Assembly: GCA_024372495.1 (NCBI GenBank)
Contig: CP099977.1
Coordinates: forward strand, 4,216,001-4,280,000
Direction: 5' to 3'
Source: Pseudarthrobacter sp. Fe7
GTDB taxonomy: Bacteria; Actinomycetota; Actinomycetes; Actinomycetales; Micrococcaceae
Length of the DNA stretch: 64,000 bases
The notes beneath the pieces are model-generated. The model had not been told where the DNA came from, did not search any database, and was given only the letters and a program-made list of their open reading frames with translations. The translations under genes and the position numbers were made by a program. Numbering within the stretch: position 1 is the stretch's first letter; every line of letters starts with the position of its first letter. Below are positions 9,594-19,309 of this stretch, piece by piece.

Positions 9594-10325
9594 CTAGCCT
9601 GCGGTGGCTCCCGTGCGGCTGGACAAGGCCAGGAACTGCTCGTAGTCCTCGAAGGTCTGGGTGATGTGCGCGTCCATCGTGGAGCGTGCGGTAGCAGGAT
9701 CACCGGCCGCGATCGCTGCGAGGACCATTTTGTGGTGGTGGATGGCGTGGCGTTGTACGTCAGGGAACGCCGAGGTCTCGCGCCGCATGGCGTAGAGGAG
9801 GGTGGACAGCTGGCCCAGCAGGGCCGGTACGAAGGGGTTGCCCGAGGCGCGCAAAACCGTGTCATGGAACGCGATGTCAGCCAGGGTCAGCGCGTCCACG
9901 TCGCCTGAATGGTGCGCCGCTTCCATTTGGTCCACGCTGTCCTGCAGGGCGGCAAGGTCAGCGGGCCTGTGGCGGGAGGCTGCAAGTTCGGCGGCCCCGG
10001 TCTCTACCATGCGGCGGACCTCCAGCAGCCGGAGGGCCACTTCGTCCGACGCCACTCCCCTGGACGCTGCACGCATGATGGCGTCCAGCCCCGTCCAGCG
10101 CTCGGGTGGATTGACGAACGTGCCCAGGCCGCGTTTTACGTAGACCACGTCCTGCGCCTTCAGGGCCTTCATGGCTTCGCGCGCGGTGAGGCGGCTGACC
10201 CCTGATTCCTTGGCGATGTCCGCTTCCGGCGGAAGGGCGTCGTCGGCCTTGATCTGACCGCTCAGGATGTATTCGAGAACCTTGTCCACGACGGCGTCGA
10301 CCAGGGTGGGCCGCTTCTCTGCCAT
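9594..10325 (-). CDS. FadR-type GntR regulator with FCD domain
   Basis: 243 aa. A GntR winged helix at residues about 8-75 (LPPEADIAKESGVSRLTAREAMKALKAQDVVYVKRGLGTF in outline) is followed by an FCD domain with DIAFHDTVLRASGN and HAIHHHKMVLAAI metal-site histidines. It probably controls the downstream polyol/ketose operon; the ATCAGA/TCTGAT dyad lies in the gap between them. ATG 10325 is preferred over ATG 10331 because AGGGG is 9 nt before it and only 3 nt before the other. It is transcribed in the same direction as the operon but separated from it by 218 bp, so it is likely a separate unit. Confidence 0.88.
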   Translation of the reverse strand: MAEKRPTLVDAVVDKVLEYILSGQIKADDALPPEADIAKESGVSRLTAREAMKALKAQDVVYVKRGLGTFVNPPERWTGLDAIMRAASRGVASDEVALRLLEVRRMVETGAAELAASRHRPADLAALQDSVDQMEAAHHSGDVDALTLADIAFHDTVLRASGNPFVPALLGQLSTLLYAMRRETSAFPDVQRHAIHHHKMVLAAIAAGDPATARSTMDAHITQTFEDYEQFLALSSRTGATAG

Positions 10326-10434
10326 CGTCATATCCCCTGCCTGCGCGCCCGCGGCGCCGCGATTTCGTTTCCTAAACATTACTAGACGCACCTGTGCAAC
10401 TGCCGCAGGACCGTCGTCGTATGTTAAACACCAA

Positions 10435-10491
10435 ACGCGGGGTCCCTCCCGCCGGCCCATGTGCATGGGACAGTCTGGAGGGACCCCGCGT
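10435..10491. terminator. Terminator hairpin after sucCD
   Basis: ACGCGGGGTCCCTCC (10435-10449) pairs perfectly with GGAGGGACCCCGCGT (10477-10491) across a 27-nt loop. It sits immediately after the sucD stop on the minus strand and upstream of the GntR gene. The following minus-strand TTTGGTGTTTAAC is only weakly T-rich. Confidence 0.75.
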
Positions 10492-10504
10492 TGTGGGGCG
10501 CCGC

Positions 10505-11407
10505 CTAGAGGGCCGAGAAGACCTCGCGGAGCAGCTTGGCGGTCTCGGAAGGCGTCTTGCCAACCTTCACACCGGCTGCTTCAAGGGCTTCCTTCTTGGC
10601 CTGTGCGGTACCGGCCGAGCCGGAGACGATGGCGCCGGCGTGGCCCATGGTCTTGCCTTCGGGGGCGGTGAAGCCTGCCACGTAACCGACGACCGGCTTG
10701 GTGACGTGGGCCTTGATGTAATCGGCTGCGCGCTCTTCAGCGTCGCCGCCGATTTCACCGATCATGACGATTGCCTTGGTCTCGGGGTCAGCCTCGAACG
10801 CGGCCAGCGCGTCGATGTGGGTGGTGCCGATGACGGGGTCGCCGCCGATGCCGATGGCGGTGGAGAAGCCCAGATCGCGCAGTTCGTACATCATCTGGTA
10901 GGTCAGCGTGCCGGACTTGGAAACCAGGCCGATGGGGCCCTTGCCGGTGATGTTGGCGGGGGTGATGCCAACCAGTGCTTCGCCCGGGGTGATGATGCCG
11001 GGGCAGTTCGGGCCGATGATGCGGGTGACCTGCTTGCCGTCGGAATCCACCTTGGACTGGGCCAGGGCCCAGAATTCGGCGGAGTCCTGGACCGGAACGC
11101 CTTCGGTGATGACCACGACCAGGCCGATGCCGGCCTCGATGGCTTCGACCACGGCGTTCTTGGTGAAAGCCGGCGGAACGAAGACGATGGAGACGTCGGC
11201 GCCGGTTTCAGCCATGGCTTCCTTGACGGTGCCGTAGACGTTGATTTCCTTGTCGCCGTGCAGGACCGTGGTGCCGGCCTTGCGGGCGTTGACGCCGCCG
11301 ACGATGTTGGTGCCGGCCTTGAGCATCAGGGCGGTGTGCTTGGTGCCTTCGCCGCCGGTGATGCCCTGGACGATGACCTTGGAGTCCTTGTTCAGATAGA
11401 TAGACAT
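10505..11407 (-). CDS. sucD: Succinyl-CoA synthetase alpha subunit
   Basis: 300 aa, intact. It makes succinate and NTP from succinyl-CoA in the TCA cycle as a heteromer with SucC. It has the N-terminal CoA-binding domain ([17 protein letters not shown], then GGEGTKHT) and the active-site phosphohistidine in [14 protein letters not shown] 11407 follows an AAAGGG ribosome-binding site located just past the sucC stop, 11 nt away, so the pair is an operon. A strong hairpin terminator follows. Confidence 0.97.
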   Translation of the reverse strand: MSIYLNKDSKVIVQGITGGEGTKHTALMLKAGTNIVGGVNARKAGTTVLHGDKEINVYGTVKEAMAETGADVSIVFVPPAFTKNAVVEAIEAGIGLVVVITEGVPVQDSAEFWALAQSKVDSDGKQVTRIIGPNCPGIITPGEALVGITPANITGKGPIGLVSKSGTLTYQMMYELRDLGFSTAIGIGGDPVIGTTHIDALAAFEADPETKAIVMIGEIGGDAEERAADYIKAHVTKPVVGYVAGFTAPEGKTMGHAGAIVSGSAGTAQAKKEALEAAGVKVGKTPSETAKLLREVFSAL

Positions 11408-11418
11408 GGTGCGTCCCT

Positions 11419-12592
11419 TTACTTCGCTGCGTTGGCGAGCCTCGGCGGCCTTGTCGGCGCCCTCGTCCATGGTGGCGGCCAGGGTAACCAGCGGGTGGTT
11501 GGCCTCGGTGAGGATGCGGCGGCCTTCCTCGACGTTGTTGCCGTCGAGGCGGACTACCAGCGGCTTGTTGGCGGAGCCTGCCCAGCTCGGCCAGTGCGCC
11601 GACGATGCCCTTGGCGACGGCGTCGCACGCGGTGATCCCGCCGAAGACGTTGACGAACACGGACTTGACCTGCTCGTCGCCCAGGATGACGTCCAGGCCT
11701 GCGGCCATGACCTCGGCCGAGGCTCCGCCGCCGATGTCCAGGAAGTTGGCGGGCTTGACGTTGCCGTGGTTCTCGCCGGCGTAGGCCACCACGTCGAGGG
11801 TGGACATGACCAGGCCTGCACCGTTACCGATGATGCCCACTTCGCCGTCGAGCTTGACGTAGTTGAGGTCCTGCGCCTTTGCCTTGGCCTCAAGCGGGTC
11901 TGCAGCGTCCTTGTCCTCGAGCCTGCGCGTGCTTGGCGTGGCGGAAGTCTGCGTTCTCGTCGAGGGAGACCTTGCCGTCCAGTGCCACGATGTCACCGGC
12001 GCCGGTCTTGACCAGCGGGTTCACCTCCACCAGGGTGGCGTCTTCCTTCTTGAAGACATCCCAGAGCTTGAGGATCACGGCGGCGACCTTGCCGCGCAGT
12101 TCCTCGGCGAAGCCGGCGGCTGCGACGATTTCGTCGGCCTTGGCCTGGTCAATGCCCACCGCAGGGTCGATGGCGATCTTGGCCAGCGCTTCGGGACGCT
12201 CGACGGCGAGCCTGCTCGATTTCCATGCCGCCTTCGACCGAGCACATGGCCAGGTAGTTGCGGTTGGCGCGGTCCAGCAGGACGGAGAAGTAGAACTCCT
12301 CGGCGATGTCAGCACCCTGGGCGATCATCACCTTGTTGACGGTGTGGCCCTTGATGTCCATGCCCAGGATGTTGGTGGCGTGTTCAAACGCCTCATCAGC
12401 GGACTTTGCGACCTTGACGCCGCCGGCCTTGCCACGGCCGCCTACCTTGACCTGTGCCTTGACAACGGTTACGCCGCCGATCTTCTCGGCAGCTGCCTTT
12501 GCTTCTTCTGGGGTGTACGCCACGATGCCGGCAAGCACGGGTACACCGTGCGCCTCGAACATATCGCGCGCCTGGTATTCAAACAGGTCCAC
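11419..12592 (-). CDS. sucC: Succinyl-CoA synthetase beta subunit (four +1 breaks)
   Basis: ATP-grasp beta subunit, 389 aa once corrected, the standard length. GTG 12592 starts [17 protein letters not shown]. Motifs [23 protein letters not shown] and NFLDIGGGA are clear. Four frame breaks occur at 11438-11442, 11575-11579, 11920-11924 and 12209-12213. In every one an AGCT is expected and AGCCT is present (plus strand). Removing one base at each gives an uninterrupted SucC ending DKAAELANAAK with TAA at 11419-11421. Four identical lesions in an essential TCA gene that is coupled to an intact sucD argue for sequence error, not decay. Confidence 0.93.
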
Positions 12593-12785
12593 GGTTTAGT
12601 GTCCTTCTACGTCGAAGTAGTTTCTGTACAGTCGGACACCATCGGAAAGACGATGACCGGGCTGCGGATTGCACGCACCGGCGGCCTGTCTGGAAACGAG
12701 CCACGCGGCGTAATGCTCCATGGGGAACTCTAGTCCTTTGGAGGGACCGGGCCGTCCCAGACTACCTCTTATGTGAGTAAGCACA

Positions 12786-13523
12786 CTATTCTATGGGGCG
12801 TAGAAAAACCGCGGATTTACGGGGTTTTTGGCCTTCCGGCTGCGCAGGCTGGCCGCTCTTGGCAGCGCCCGGAATCAGCTCGTAACGTTGCGGGGAAACG
12901 AAGAATCCGACGCCGGCGGAGACGTTTCCGCACACCACGCCGCCGTTGTACGCGGAGCAGCGCAGCCCGTTCCGTTCGAGGTTTTGCCCGTCCGCCAGCA
13001 CGGGCAGCTGGGCCAGGGGCCCAGCCTTGTTCCCCTTGGTCCCGTACGTTCCTTCCATGGCCGTGACGCCGGAACGGCACTCCCCGTAGCGGGCGGTGTC
13101 CGGCGCCAGGAGGGCCACGCCGCCCAGGTAGCCAAGATGGGTTCCGGCGCAGTTGTCCTTGATATCGCCGGGTTGGGGCGCTGGATAGGTGGCGAGCTCA
13201 CAGTGCGCTACCGGGACGATGGGCAGCTTGTTGTTGGCGGCGTCGCTGTAACGGTTCTGCTCGTAGGGCAGGTTCACCTGTTCCCCCCGGGCGGACGTGA
13301 GCGAGCATGCGACGGTCCGGTCCGCGGTGATGAATGAAAGAACGTTTTCGCCGCTGGAATAGGCCTTCGCGTCAGCCAGCGGCGCCTTTTCCAGTTGCTC
13401 CATGGGTGCGAGCGGAGCCGGCGGAACGTACGAGGGGTCCTTGGTGGTCACCGTGCAGCCCGTGGCGGTGATAAGGAAAAGGGCGGCGAGCAGCCCCCGT
13501 ACAGTCCGTCGCATGGCCTCCAT
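12786..13523 (-). CDS. Putative secreted lipoprotein of unknown function
   Basis: About 245 aa. The signal peptide MRRTVRGLLAALFLITATGC ends in a lipobox cysteine, so it is expected to be lipid-anchored outside the membrane. The mature part has several cysteines (ACSLTSARG, AHCELAT, DNCAGTH, GECRSG, RCSAYNGGVVCGN) that could form disulfides. I recognise no catalytic motif. The start is ATG 13523; ATG 13514, three codons later, is also possible. An AAAAACC/GGTTTTT inverted repeat at 12804-12829 inside the 3' end may act as terminator. The gene is conserved-looking, with normal codon use, but the function is unknown. Confidence 0.75.
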   Translation of the reverse strand: MEAMRRTVRGLLAALFLITATGCTVTTKDPSYVPPAPLAPMEQLEKAPLADAKAYSSGENVLSFITADRTVACSLTSARGEQVNLPYEQNRYSDAANNKLPIVPVAHCELATYPAPQPGDIKDNCAGTHLGYLGGVALLAPDTARYGECRSGVTAMEGTYGTKGNKAGPLAQLPVLADGQNLERNGLRCSAYNGGVVCGNVSAGVGFFVSPQRYELIPGAAKSGQPAQPEGQKPRKSAVFLRPIE

Positions 13524-13603
13524 TATGCCCAACGACGTGAACGTTGGTGGCGATCCACCGTCCTGTGGCTGCCGGCACTACCGAAAGCAGGTGCCGGTAT
13601 TGG

Positions 13604-14281
13604 TCAGCGGACGATCTTGAAGTTGAATGCCGGCGTTCCGAGTGCGCCCCAGAGTCGGAGCCAGACGGGCAGCAGCATTTCGGTGCCACGTGCCGTGGTG
13701 ATGTCGCCGAGGTCGATGACATCCTGGTGGCCGAAGTCCTTCAACAGCCCCGCCACCACGGCCTTGGCCTCTGCATCATTGCCGGAAACGAAAACCGTGC
13801 CCGGATCGGTCAGCTGCCCCGGCCGGGCCATCAGGTCGGCGTTCATGGTGTTGAGCGACTTCACCACTCGGGTTCCAGGGAAGGCGCGCTGAATCTGCTC
13901 ACCCAGCGAGTCCGTGTCCTTGACGAACAGGGTTGGAGGCATGCCTTTGCTGAAGTCGAGCGGGTTGGCGATGTCGAGGATGATTTTGCCGTCTATATTC
14001 TTCGCCCCCGCCTGGGCCAGCACTTCCAGCGATGCACCGCCGTTGGTGGCGTTGACAATGAGTTCCGCCCCTGCAGCGGCGTCTGAGAAGCTGGCGACTT
14101 TGACGGCGGGGTTTTGTTCGGACCACGCTGCGAAAGGCGGGGTGCCCATGGCGTCGGCCTCAACCCGGGCCAGCGTTGCCTGCGGATCGCGTGTGCCCAC
14201 GGTGACGGCGTGGCCCAGTTCGGCGAGGCGTGCGGCGATGGTTCGGCCAACCATCCCGGTTCCAAGGACTGCTGTCTTCAT
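13604..14281 (-). CDS. NADPH-dependent F420 reductase-like protein
   Basis: 225 aa. It has an N-terminal dinucleotide-binding motif (VLGTGMVGRTIAARL) and the NPLDFSKGMPPTL and SLNTMNADLM segments typical of the F420:NADP oxidoreductase-like/NAD-binding family (related to the N-terminus of 6-phosphogluconate dehydrogenase). Many such proteins are of unknown substrate. ATG 14281 has GGGAGAAC upstream. It is divergent from the TetR gene across a 120-bp region containing two direct repeats, and is the probable target of that regulator. Confidence 0.82.
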   Translation of the reverse strand: MKTAVLGTGMVGRTIAARLAELGHAVTVGTRDPQATLARVEADAMGTPPFAAWSEQNPAVKVASFSDAAAGAELIVNATNGGASLEVLAQAGAKNIDGKIILDIANPLDFSKGMPPTLFVKDTDSLGEQIQRAFPGTRVVKSLNTMNADLMARPGQLTDPGTVFVSGNDAEAKAVVAGLLKDFGHQDVIDLGDITTARGTEMLLPVWLRLWGALGTPAFNFKIVR

Positions 14282-14315
14282 GATGTTCTCCCAGTGATTC
14301 AGGACCGTAACCCTA

Positions 14316-14353
14316 TGTGACGGATCGTTCTCAAGTTTGTGACGGATCGTTCC
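14316..14353. promoter_or_regulatory. Tandem operator for the divergent TetR/reductase pair
   Basis: TGTGACGGATCGTTC occurs at 14316-14330 and again at 14338-14352, 22 bp apart start to start (two helical turns). The second copy extends to the palindrome ACGGATCGTTCCGT. Flanking AAGTTTG and CAAACTT enlarge the dyad. This is the expected layout for a TetR repressor controlling both divergent genes. Confidence 0.65.
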
Positions 14354-14401
14354 GTCTGTCAAACTTGGACAGTCGACGCAGTGCAAATGGAGGAGTGTGT
14401 G

Positions 14402-14977
14402 ATGCGCAGGACGGGTGAGGAAAACCGCCGCAATATTCTCGAAGTGGCAACGCGCCTGTTTTACACGCGGGGCATCAGGGCCGTTGGGATGGATACGGTC
14501 ATCAAGGAGTGCCAGGTTGGCAACGCCACTGTCTACCGCCAGTTCCCCACCAAGGACGCCCTCGCGGCTGCCTACGTGGAAGGGCGCGCAGACGCCTGGT
14601 TCGAGCGCATGCGCGGAACTGCCGGCGAACACACGGATCCACGCGCCAAGCTCATCGCCGTCTTCGAAGTGCTGGCCACTGACTGCGCCGGAACCAGCTA
14701 TCGCGGATGCCCCATGCTGAATACCAACACAGAGTTTCCCGAAGGGCAGCACCCGGCACACCTGGCGGCTGTTGCCCACAAACAACAGATCCGCGACTGG
14801 TTCTGCTCCCTGGCAGCTGGTGCCGGTGCCGGGGACCCCGACCAGCTTGCCGAGGAACTTCTCATCGTCCTCAATGGTGCCTATGCCACGGCAGCCGTCC
14901 TCGACGGTGGCACGTACGGACAACGCGCCCTGGGTCTGGCCAGTCGGCTCATCGCCGGTGCGTGCCCGGGCACCTAA
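14402..14977 (+). CDS. TetR-family transcriptional regulator
   Basis: 191 aa. N-terminal TetR helix-turn-helix: ENRRNILEVATRLFYTRGI, then MDTVIKECQVGNATVYRQFPTKDALAAAY. The C-terminal ligand domain contains YRGCPMLN, a cysteine-containing motif common in AcrR/YxaF-like regulators. ATG 14402 is chosen for GGAGGAG 6-7 nt upstream; longer in-frame extensions would run through the operator repeats. It is divergent from the reductase gene and probably autoregulated. Confidence 0.87.
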   Translation: MRRTGEENRRNILEVATRLFYTRGIRAVGMDTVIKECQVGNATVYRQFPTKDALAAAYVEGRADAWFERMRGTAGEHTDPRAKLIAVFEVLATDCAGTSYRGCPMLNTNTEFPEGQHPAHLAAVAHKQQIRDWFCSLAAGAGAGDPDQLAEELLIVLNGAYATAAVLDGGTYGQRALGLASRLIAGACPGT

Positions 14978-15026
14978 GCCAGCGACGCCTCACTGCCCGG
15001 GTTACGGCGCCGTGAGCTGAATTGCT

Positions 15027-17597
15027 CTAGGCGTCGAGCTTGGTGAGCGGGGCATAGCGCAGCAACAGGCGCTTTTCGCCGACGTCGAACTTCACCTTGG
15101 CAACCGTCTTGTCCCCTGCCCCTTCCAGGGCCAGGACGGTTCCGTTGCCAAAACTGGTGTGGTTGACCTTGTCCCCCACGCTGACGGCGATAATTTCCTT
15201 CTGTGGCTGCACCCGGTTCTTTGCGATGAACGCCGGCACGTCCGCGTTGAACCCGGCCGACGAGTCTGCCGCCGCGCCGCGGGCGGTACCGGCACCCCAG
15301 AACGATCCGCTGTAGCGGCCGGAGCCAATCGAACCCCCGCCTGCCCACGACTGCCGGCTGGTTCCCTCCCGTTTCCATTCCAGGAGGTCTGCGGGGATTT
15401 CCTCAAGGAACTGGCTGGCAGGGTTGTATTGGCTCTGGCCCCACATGCTGCGCACTTCGGAGCGGGTGACGTACAGCCGCTTCCGGGCACGGGTGAGGCC
15501 CACATACGCAAGCCGGCGTTCCTCGGCCAGTTCCTTGGGGTCGGTGGCGGAGCGCTGGTGCGGGAAGAGCCCGTGCTCCATGCCGGTGAGGAAGACCACG
15601 GGGAATTCAAGGCCCTTGGCCGTGTGCAGGGTCATCAGCGTCACCACGCCCAGCCGTTTGGCCTCGGCAACAGCAGCGTCAATGTCCGCGCCCGGGGCAT
15701 CGGGGATTTGATCGGCGTCTGCCACCAGGGACACCTGCTCCAGGAACGCGCCGAGGCTGCCCTCGGGATTCTCCTGCTCGTACTCACGCACCACGGCCAC
15801 GAGCTCGGCGAGGTTTTCCACGCGGGACTCGTCCTGCGGGTCGGTGCTCGAACGCAGGGCGGCCAGATAGCCGGTCTGTTCCAGGACCGCTTCGAGTGCC
15901 GCGGCGGCCCCTGATCCGGCCGCCACCTCGGCCAAATCGTCGAGCATTTTCACGAAGCCCAGGACGGCGTTGACTGAGCGGGTGGCCATGCCGGGCGCCT
16001 GGTCCGCGCGGCGGGCGGCCGCCATGAAGGAGGTGCGTTCGCGGCTGGCGAGGGCTGCCACGGCGCCCTCCGCGCGGTCACCGATGCCGCGCTTTGGCTC
16101 GTTGAGCACCCGGCGGAGGTTGACGTCGTCGTCCGGGTTCACCAGGACGCGCAGGTACGCCAGGGCATCCTTGATTTCCTTGCGCTCGTAGAAGCGGGTG
16201 CCGCCCACTACCTTGTACGGCAAGCCCACTCGCACCAGCACGTCCTCGATGGAGCGGGACTGGGCATTGGTGCGGTAGAAAATGGCGACGTCGCCCGGGC
16301 GCAGGTTGTCCTCGTCCTGGAGCCGGTCAATCTCCTTGGCGATGAATTGGGCTTCATCGTGTTCGTTCTCGCCGACGTAGCCAATGATCTTGTGGCCTTC
16401 GCCCTCGGCGGTCCAGAGCCGCTTCTCCGGCCGGTTGGGGTTGCGGGAAATGACCGAGTTGGCGGCGCTCAGGATGTTCTGGGTGGAGCGGTAGTTCTGC
16501 TCCAGCTTGATGGTGTGGGCCGCCGGGTAGTCCTTCTCGAACTCCACGATGTTCCGGATGTCCGCACCGCGGAAGGCGTAGATGGACTGGTCGGAATCGC
16601 CCACCACTGTCAGCTCCGAGGCGCCCGGCCCCTCCCCCACGATTTCGCGGACCAGTGCGTACTGGGCGTGGTTGGTGTCCTGGTATTCGTCCACCAGGAC
16701 GTGGCGGAAGCGGCGGCGGTAGGACTCGGCCAGCGCTGGGAAGGCGCGGAACATGTAGACGGTCTCGGCAATGAGGTCGTCGAAGTCCATGGCATTGGCT
16801 TGACGCAACCGCTCCGTGTAGCCCTTGTAGACGTCCGCGACAGCATGTTCGAAGGGGTCGTTGTAGTTGGCTTCCGAGGCAAAGGAGTCGGCGTCGATGA
16901 GCTCGTTCTTCAACGCTGAAATCTTGTGCTGTATGGCCTTGGGCGCAAACTTCTTGGGGTCCAGGTCAAGGGACTTGGAAACCTGGGTAACCAGGCGCAG
17001 GGAGTCGGCTGAGTCGTAGATGGAGAAATTGGATTTCAGTCCGACGTTCGCGGCTTCCTGCCGCAGGATCCGGACGCAGGACGAGTGGAACGTGGAGATC
17101 CACATGATCTTTGCGCGGCCACCCACCAGCGCCTCAATGCGCTCCCGCATTTCCGCGGCCGCCTTGTTGGTAAAGGTGATGGCCAGGATTTCACCGTGGT
17201 GGGCGCGGCCGGTGGCGATCAGGTACGCGATCCTGTTGCTGAGGACGCGGGTCTTGCCGGATCCGGCACCCGCGACGATCAACAGCGCAGACCCGGCGTG
17301 CTTGACGGCCTCCTCCTGCTGCGGGTTCAGGCCCTCCAGCAACTGGGCAGCGTCCGGGCGGCGGTTGCCATGGTGCCGGACGACGCCGTTGGCATTCCCG
17401 TCCTGCTGGCCGCCGTAGGGCTGGTTTCCTTGCTGCTGCCAGCCCCCGGACTGGTGCTCCCCGTCGACCTGCCGGTCCGGCATGCCGCCGGGCCCTGCCG
17501 TGGTGGCGACGCCTTCCGGCACCGTCCTCGTGCGGGCGGTGGCGGCAGGAGCGGCCTTGAACGGTCCGTCAGAGTACGGGTCAAACAACATATCCAT
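15027..17597 (-). CDS. pcrA: ATP-dependent DNA helicase PcrA/UvrD
   Basis: 856 aa, superfamily 1A 3'-5' helicase for replication restart and nucleotide excision repair. Motif Q/I LNPQQEEAV and VAGAGSGKTRVLSNRIAYL, motif II VDEYQDTN, motif III VGDSDQSIYAFRGA, motif V LHTAKGLEFPVVFLTGME and motif VI AEERRLAYVGLTRARKRLY are all present. The C-terminal Tudor-like RNA-polymerase-binding region (VGDKVNHTSFGNGTV) closes the protein. The frame extends further upstream, but ATG 17597 (MDMLFDPYSDG) matches actinobacterial PcrA starts. The gene is intact. Confidence 0.96.
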   Translation of the reverse strand: MDMLFDPYSDGPFKAAPAATARTRTVPEGVATTAGPGGMPDRQVDGEHQSGGWQQQGNQPYGGQQDGNANGVVRHHGNRRPDAAQLLEGLNPQQEEAVKHAGSALLIVAGAGSGKTRVLSNRIAYLIATGRAHHGEILAITFTNKAAAEMRERIEALVGGRAKIMWISTFHSSCVRILRQEAANVGLKSNFSIYDSADSLRLVTQVSKSLDLDPKKFAPKAIQHKISALKNELIDADSFASEANYNDPFEHAVADVYKGYTERLRQANAMDFDDLIAETVYMFRAFPALAESYRRRFRHVLVDEYQDTNHAQYALVREIVGEGPGASELTVVGDSDQSIYAFRGADIRNIVEFEKDYPAAHTIKLEQNYRSTQNILSAANSVISRNPNRPEKRLWTAEGEGHKIIGYVGENEHDEAQFIAKEIDRLQDEDNLRPGDVAIFYRTNAQSRSIEDVLVRVGLPYKVVGGTRFYERKEIKDALAYLRVLVNPDDDVNLRRVLNEPKRGIGDRAEGAVAALASRERTSFMAAARRADQAPGMATRSVNAVLGFVKMLDDLAEVAAGSGAAAALEAVLEQTGYLAALRSSTDPQDESRVENLAELVAVVREYEQENPEGSLGAFLEQVSLVADADQIPDAPGADIDAAVAEAKRLGVVTLMTLHTAKGLEFPVVFLTGMEHGLFPHQRSATDPKELAEERRLAYVGLTRARKRLYVTRSEVRSMWGQSQYNPASQFLEEIPADLLEWKREGTSRQSWAGGGSIGSGRYSGSFWGAGTARGAAADSSAGFNADVPAFIAKNRVQPQKEIIAVSVGDKVNHTSFGNGTVLALEGAGDKTVAKVKFDVGEKRLLLRYAPLTKLDA

Positions 17598-17718
17598 GGT
17601 GCCTACAAGTCTAGGCGGTGGGACCGACAACGCCTTCCAGCCTGTGGATTGCGGGCCCTTATCCACATAAGGCATTTGCGTGTATGCCGATGTCAGACCC
17701 CGGTGGAAGACTCTTTTT

Positions 17719-19307
17719 ATGGAAGCGGATTTGGGGACAGCGGCAGCGGTGCTGGGGGTGATGCGGCATGCTGCCTCACCTGTTATTGATGCACCCCGGC
17801 ACGGGTTCGCTGGCGAAACCATGATCGTTGGGCTGCACTACCTTGCCGCGCCGACCTCCTTCCCTGCTGAGCCTTCCGTTGGCGATGTCCTGAGGCTGCT
17901 CGCTTCCGTCCCATTGGCTGCTGATGGTGCGGGGATGATCGATCAGATCCGCGGGCTGGAGGACCTGAAGTCGCTGGCGGGTGCCCGGCAGGCCAGACTT
18001 GCTGTTGCGTTTGATCTTCAGCAGCGCCGGGAGCAGGCCGCCGCCGGGGTACCGGCCCGTGAGCAGGGTGCGGGGGTTGCGGCGCAGATCGCGTTGGCGC
18101 GGCGGGAATCCCCGGCCCGGGGCTTGAGGTTGCTGGGCCTGGCCAAAACCCTCACCGGGATGCCGCACACCTTCGCCGCGTACCGTGCGGGGTTGATGAA
18201 TGAGTGGCGGGCCACCCTCGTCGTGAAGGAAACCATCTGCCTCAGCGTGGAGGACCGGGCAGGGGTAGATGAAGAACTCGCCGCCGACACCGGCGCTTTG
18301 GAAGGCCTGGGAGACAAGGCCATCACCGCCGCCGTCCGCGCTGCCGCCTACCGGCGGGACCCCGCCGCGGTCGCTAAGCGTGCCGCACGGGCGGTGACGG
18401 AACGTTCGGTGAGTTTGCGCCCAGCCCCTGACACCATGGCCTACCTGACCGCCGTGCTCCCGGTCGCCCAGGGCGTCGCCGCCTACGCTGCGCTATGCCG
18501 GGACGCCGACACTGCCCGCTCCTCCATGGATGAGAGATCACGGGGGCAGGCCATGGCCGATACCCTCGTCGAACGCGTCACCGGCACCCCGGGTGGGATC
18601 AGCGGAGTGGAGATCCAGCTTGTCATGACCGACCGCACCCTCCTGCAGGCCGATTCCGAACCAGCCCGCCTTCCCGGCTACGGCATCATTCCCGCAGCCT
18701 GGGCACGGCACCTCGCCCTCACCGGCGGAACATCCAGTACCGAACGACCAACCGGCCCGGCATCCCTTGAATGGCATAGCCTCTGGATCCGCCGCCTCTA
18801 CACCGCCCCCGTACCGGGGAGCTGCTGGCGATGGACTCCAAAGCCCGGCTCTTCCCACCCAACCTGAAGCGCTTCCTCCAGATCAGGGACAACACCTGCC
18901 GCACCCCCTACTGCGACGCCCCAATCCGGCACCACGACCACATCCTGGAATGGGCGGACGGCGGCCTTACAAACAGCAGCAACGGCCAGGGCCTCTGCGA
19001 AGCCTGTAACCACACCAAAGAAAGAGCCGGCTGGGCCGCGAACCGGGTCCCCGGCCCACGCCACACCGTCTCAACCACCACCCCAACCGGCCACACCTAC
19101 CACTCCACCGCACCACCGTTGCCGGGAACAGTTCTGACCGGCACACGTCTGGCAGGCGCACTTTCCCCTCCGCCCCCAGCGGTCCGCCTGGGCCGCGACC
19201 CCGGTGAGGATGGCAGTGCTGGCCTCTGCAGCGGCAGTGGAAGTGGTAAGGGCAACAGAAGCCGGGCACCCAGGCGGCCGCCCGTCCAGCAACCCCTGTT
19301 GTGGTGA
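17719..19307 (+). CDS. DUF222 / HNH endonuclease-domain protein (one frame break)
   Basis: About 529 aa after correction. A long DUF222 region is followed by an HNH nuclease: [19 protein letters not shown] supplies zinc cysteines and the catalytic HH, and [11 protein letters not shown] completes the fold. Proteins of this type are multi-copy in Actinobacteria and are often linked to selfish or mobile DNA, with the function generally unproven. The frame breaks at 18806-18810, where a CCCCC run should be CCCCCC to continue as [21 protein letters not shown] 17719 is chosen; the upstream GTG at 17680 is possible. It converges with the phosphatase gene, and the stops are 2 nt apart. Confidence 0.82.
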
Positions 19308-19309
19308 CC

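Noticed and set aside
11208-12592. Three or four separate genes or a sucC pseudogene
   Set aside because: The fragments join into one full-length SucC when the extra base in four AGCT sites is removed; the gene is essential and its partner sucD is intact.
17680-19307. DUF222/HNH protein as a restriction or phage-defence nuclease
   Set aside because: No methyltransferase, toxin partner or mobile-element boundary is next to it; such proteins are common singletons in actinobacteria.
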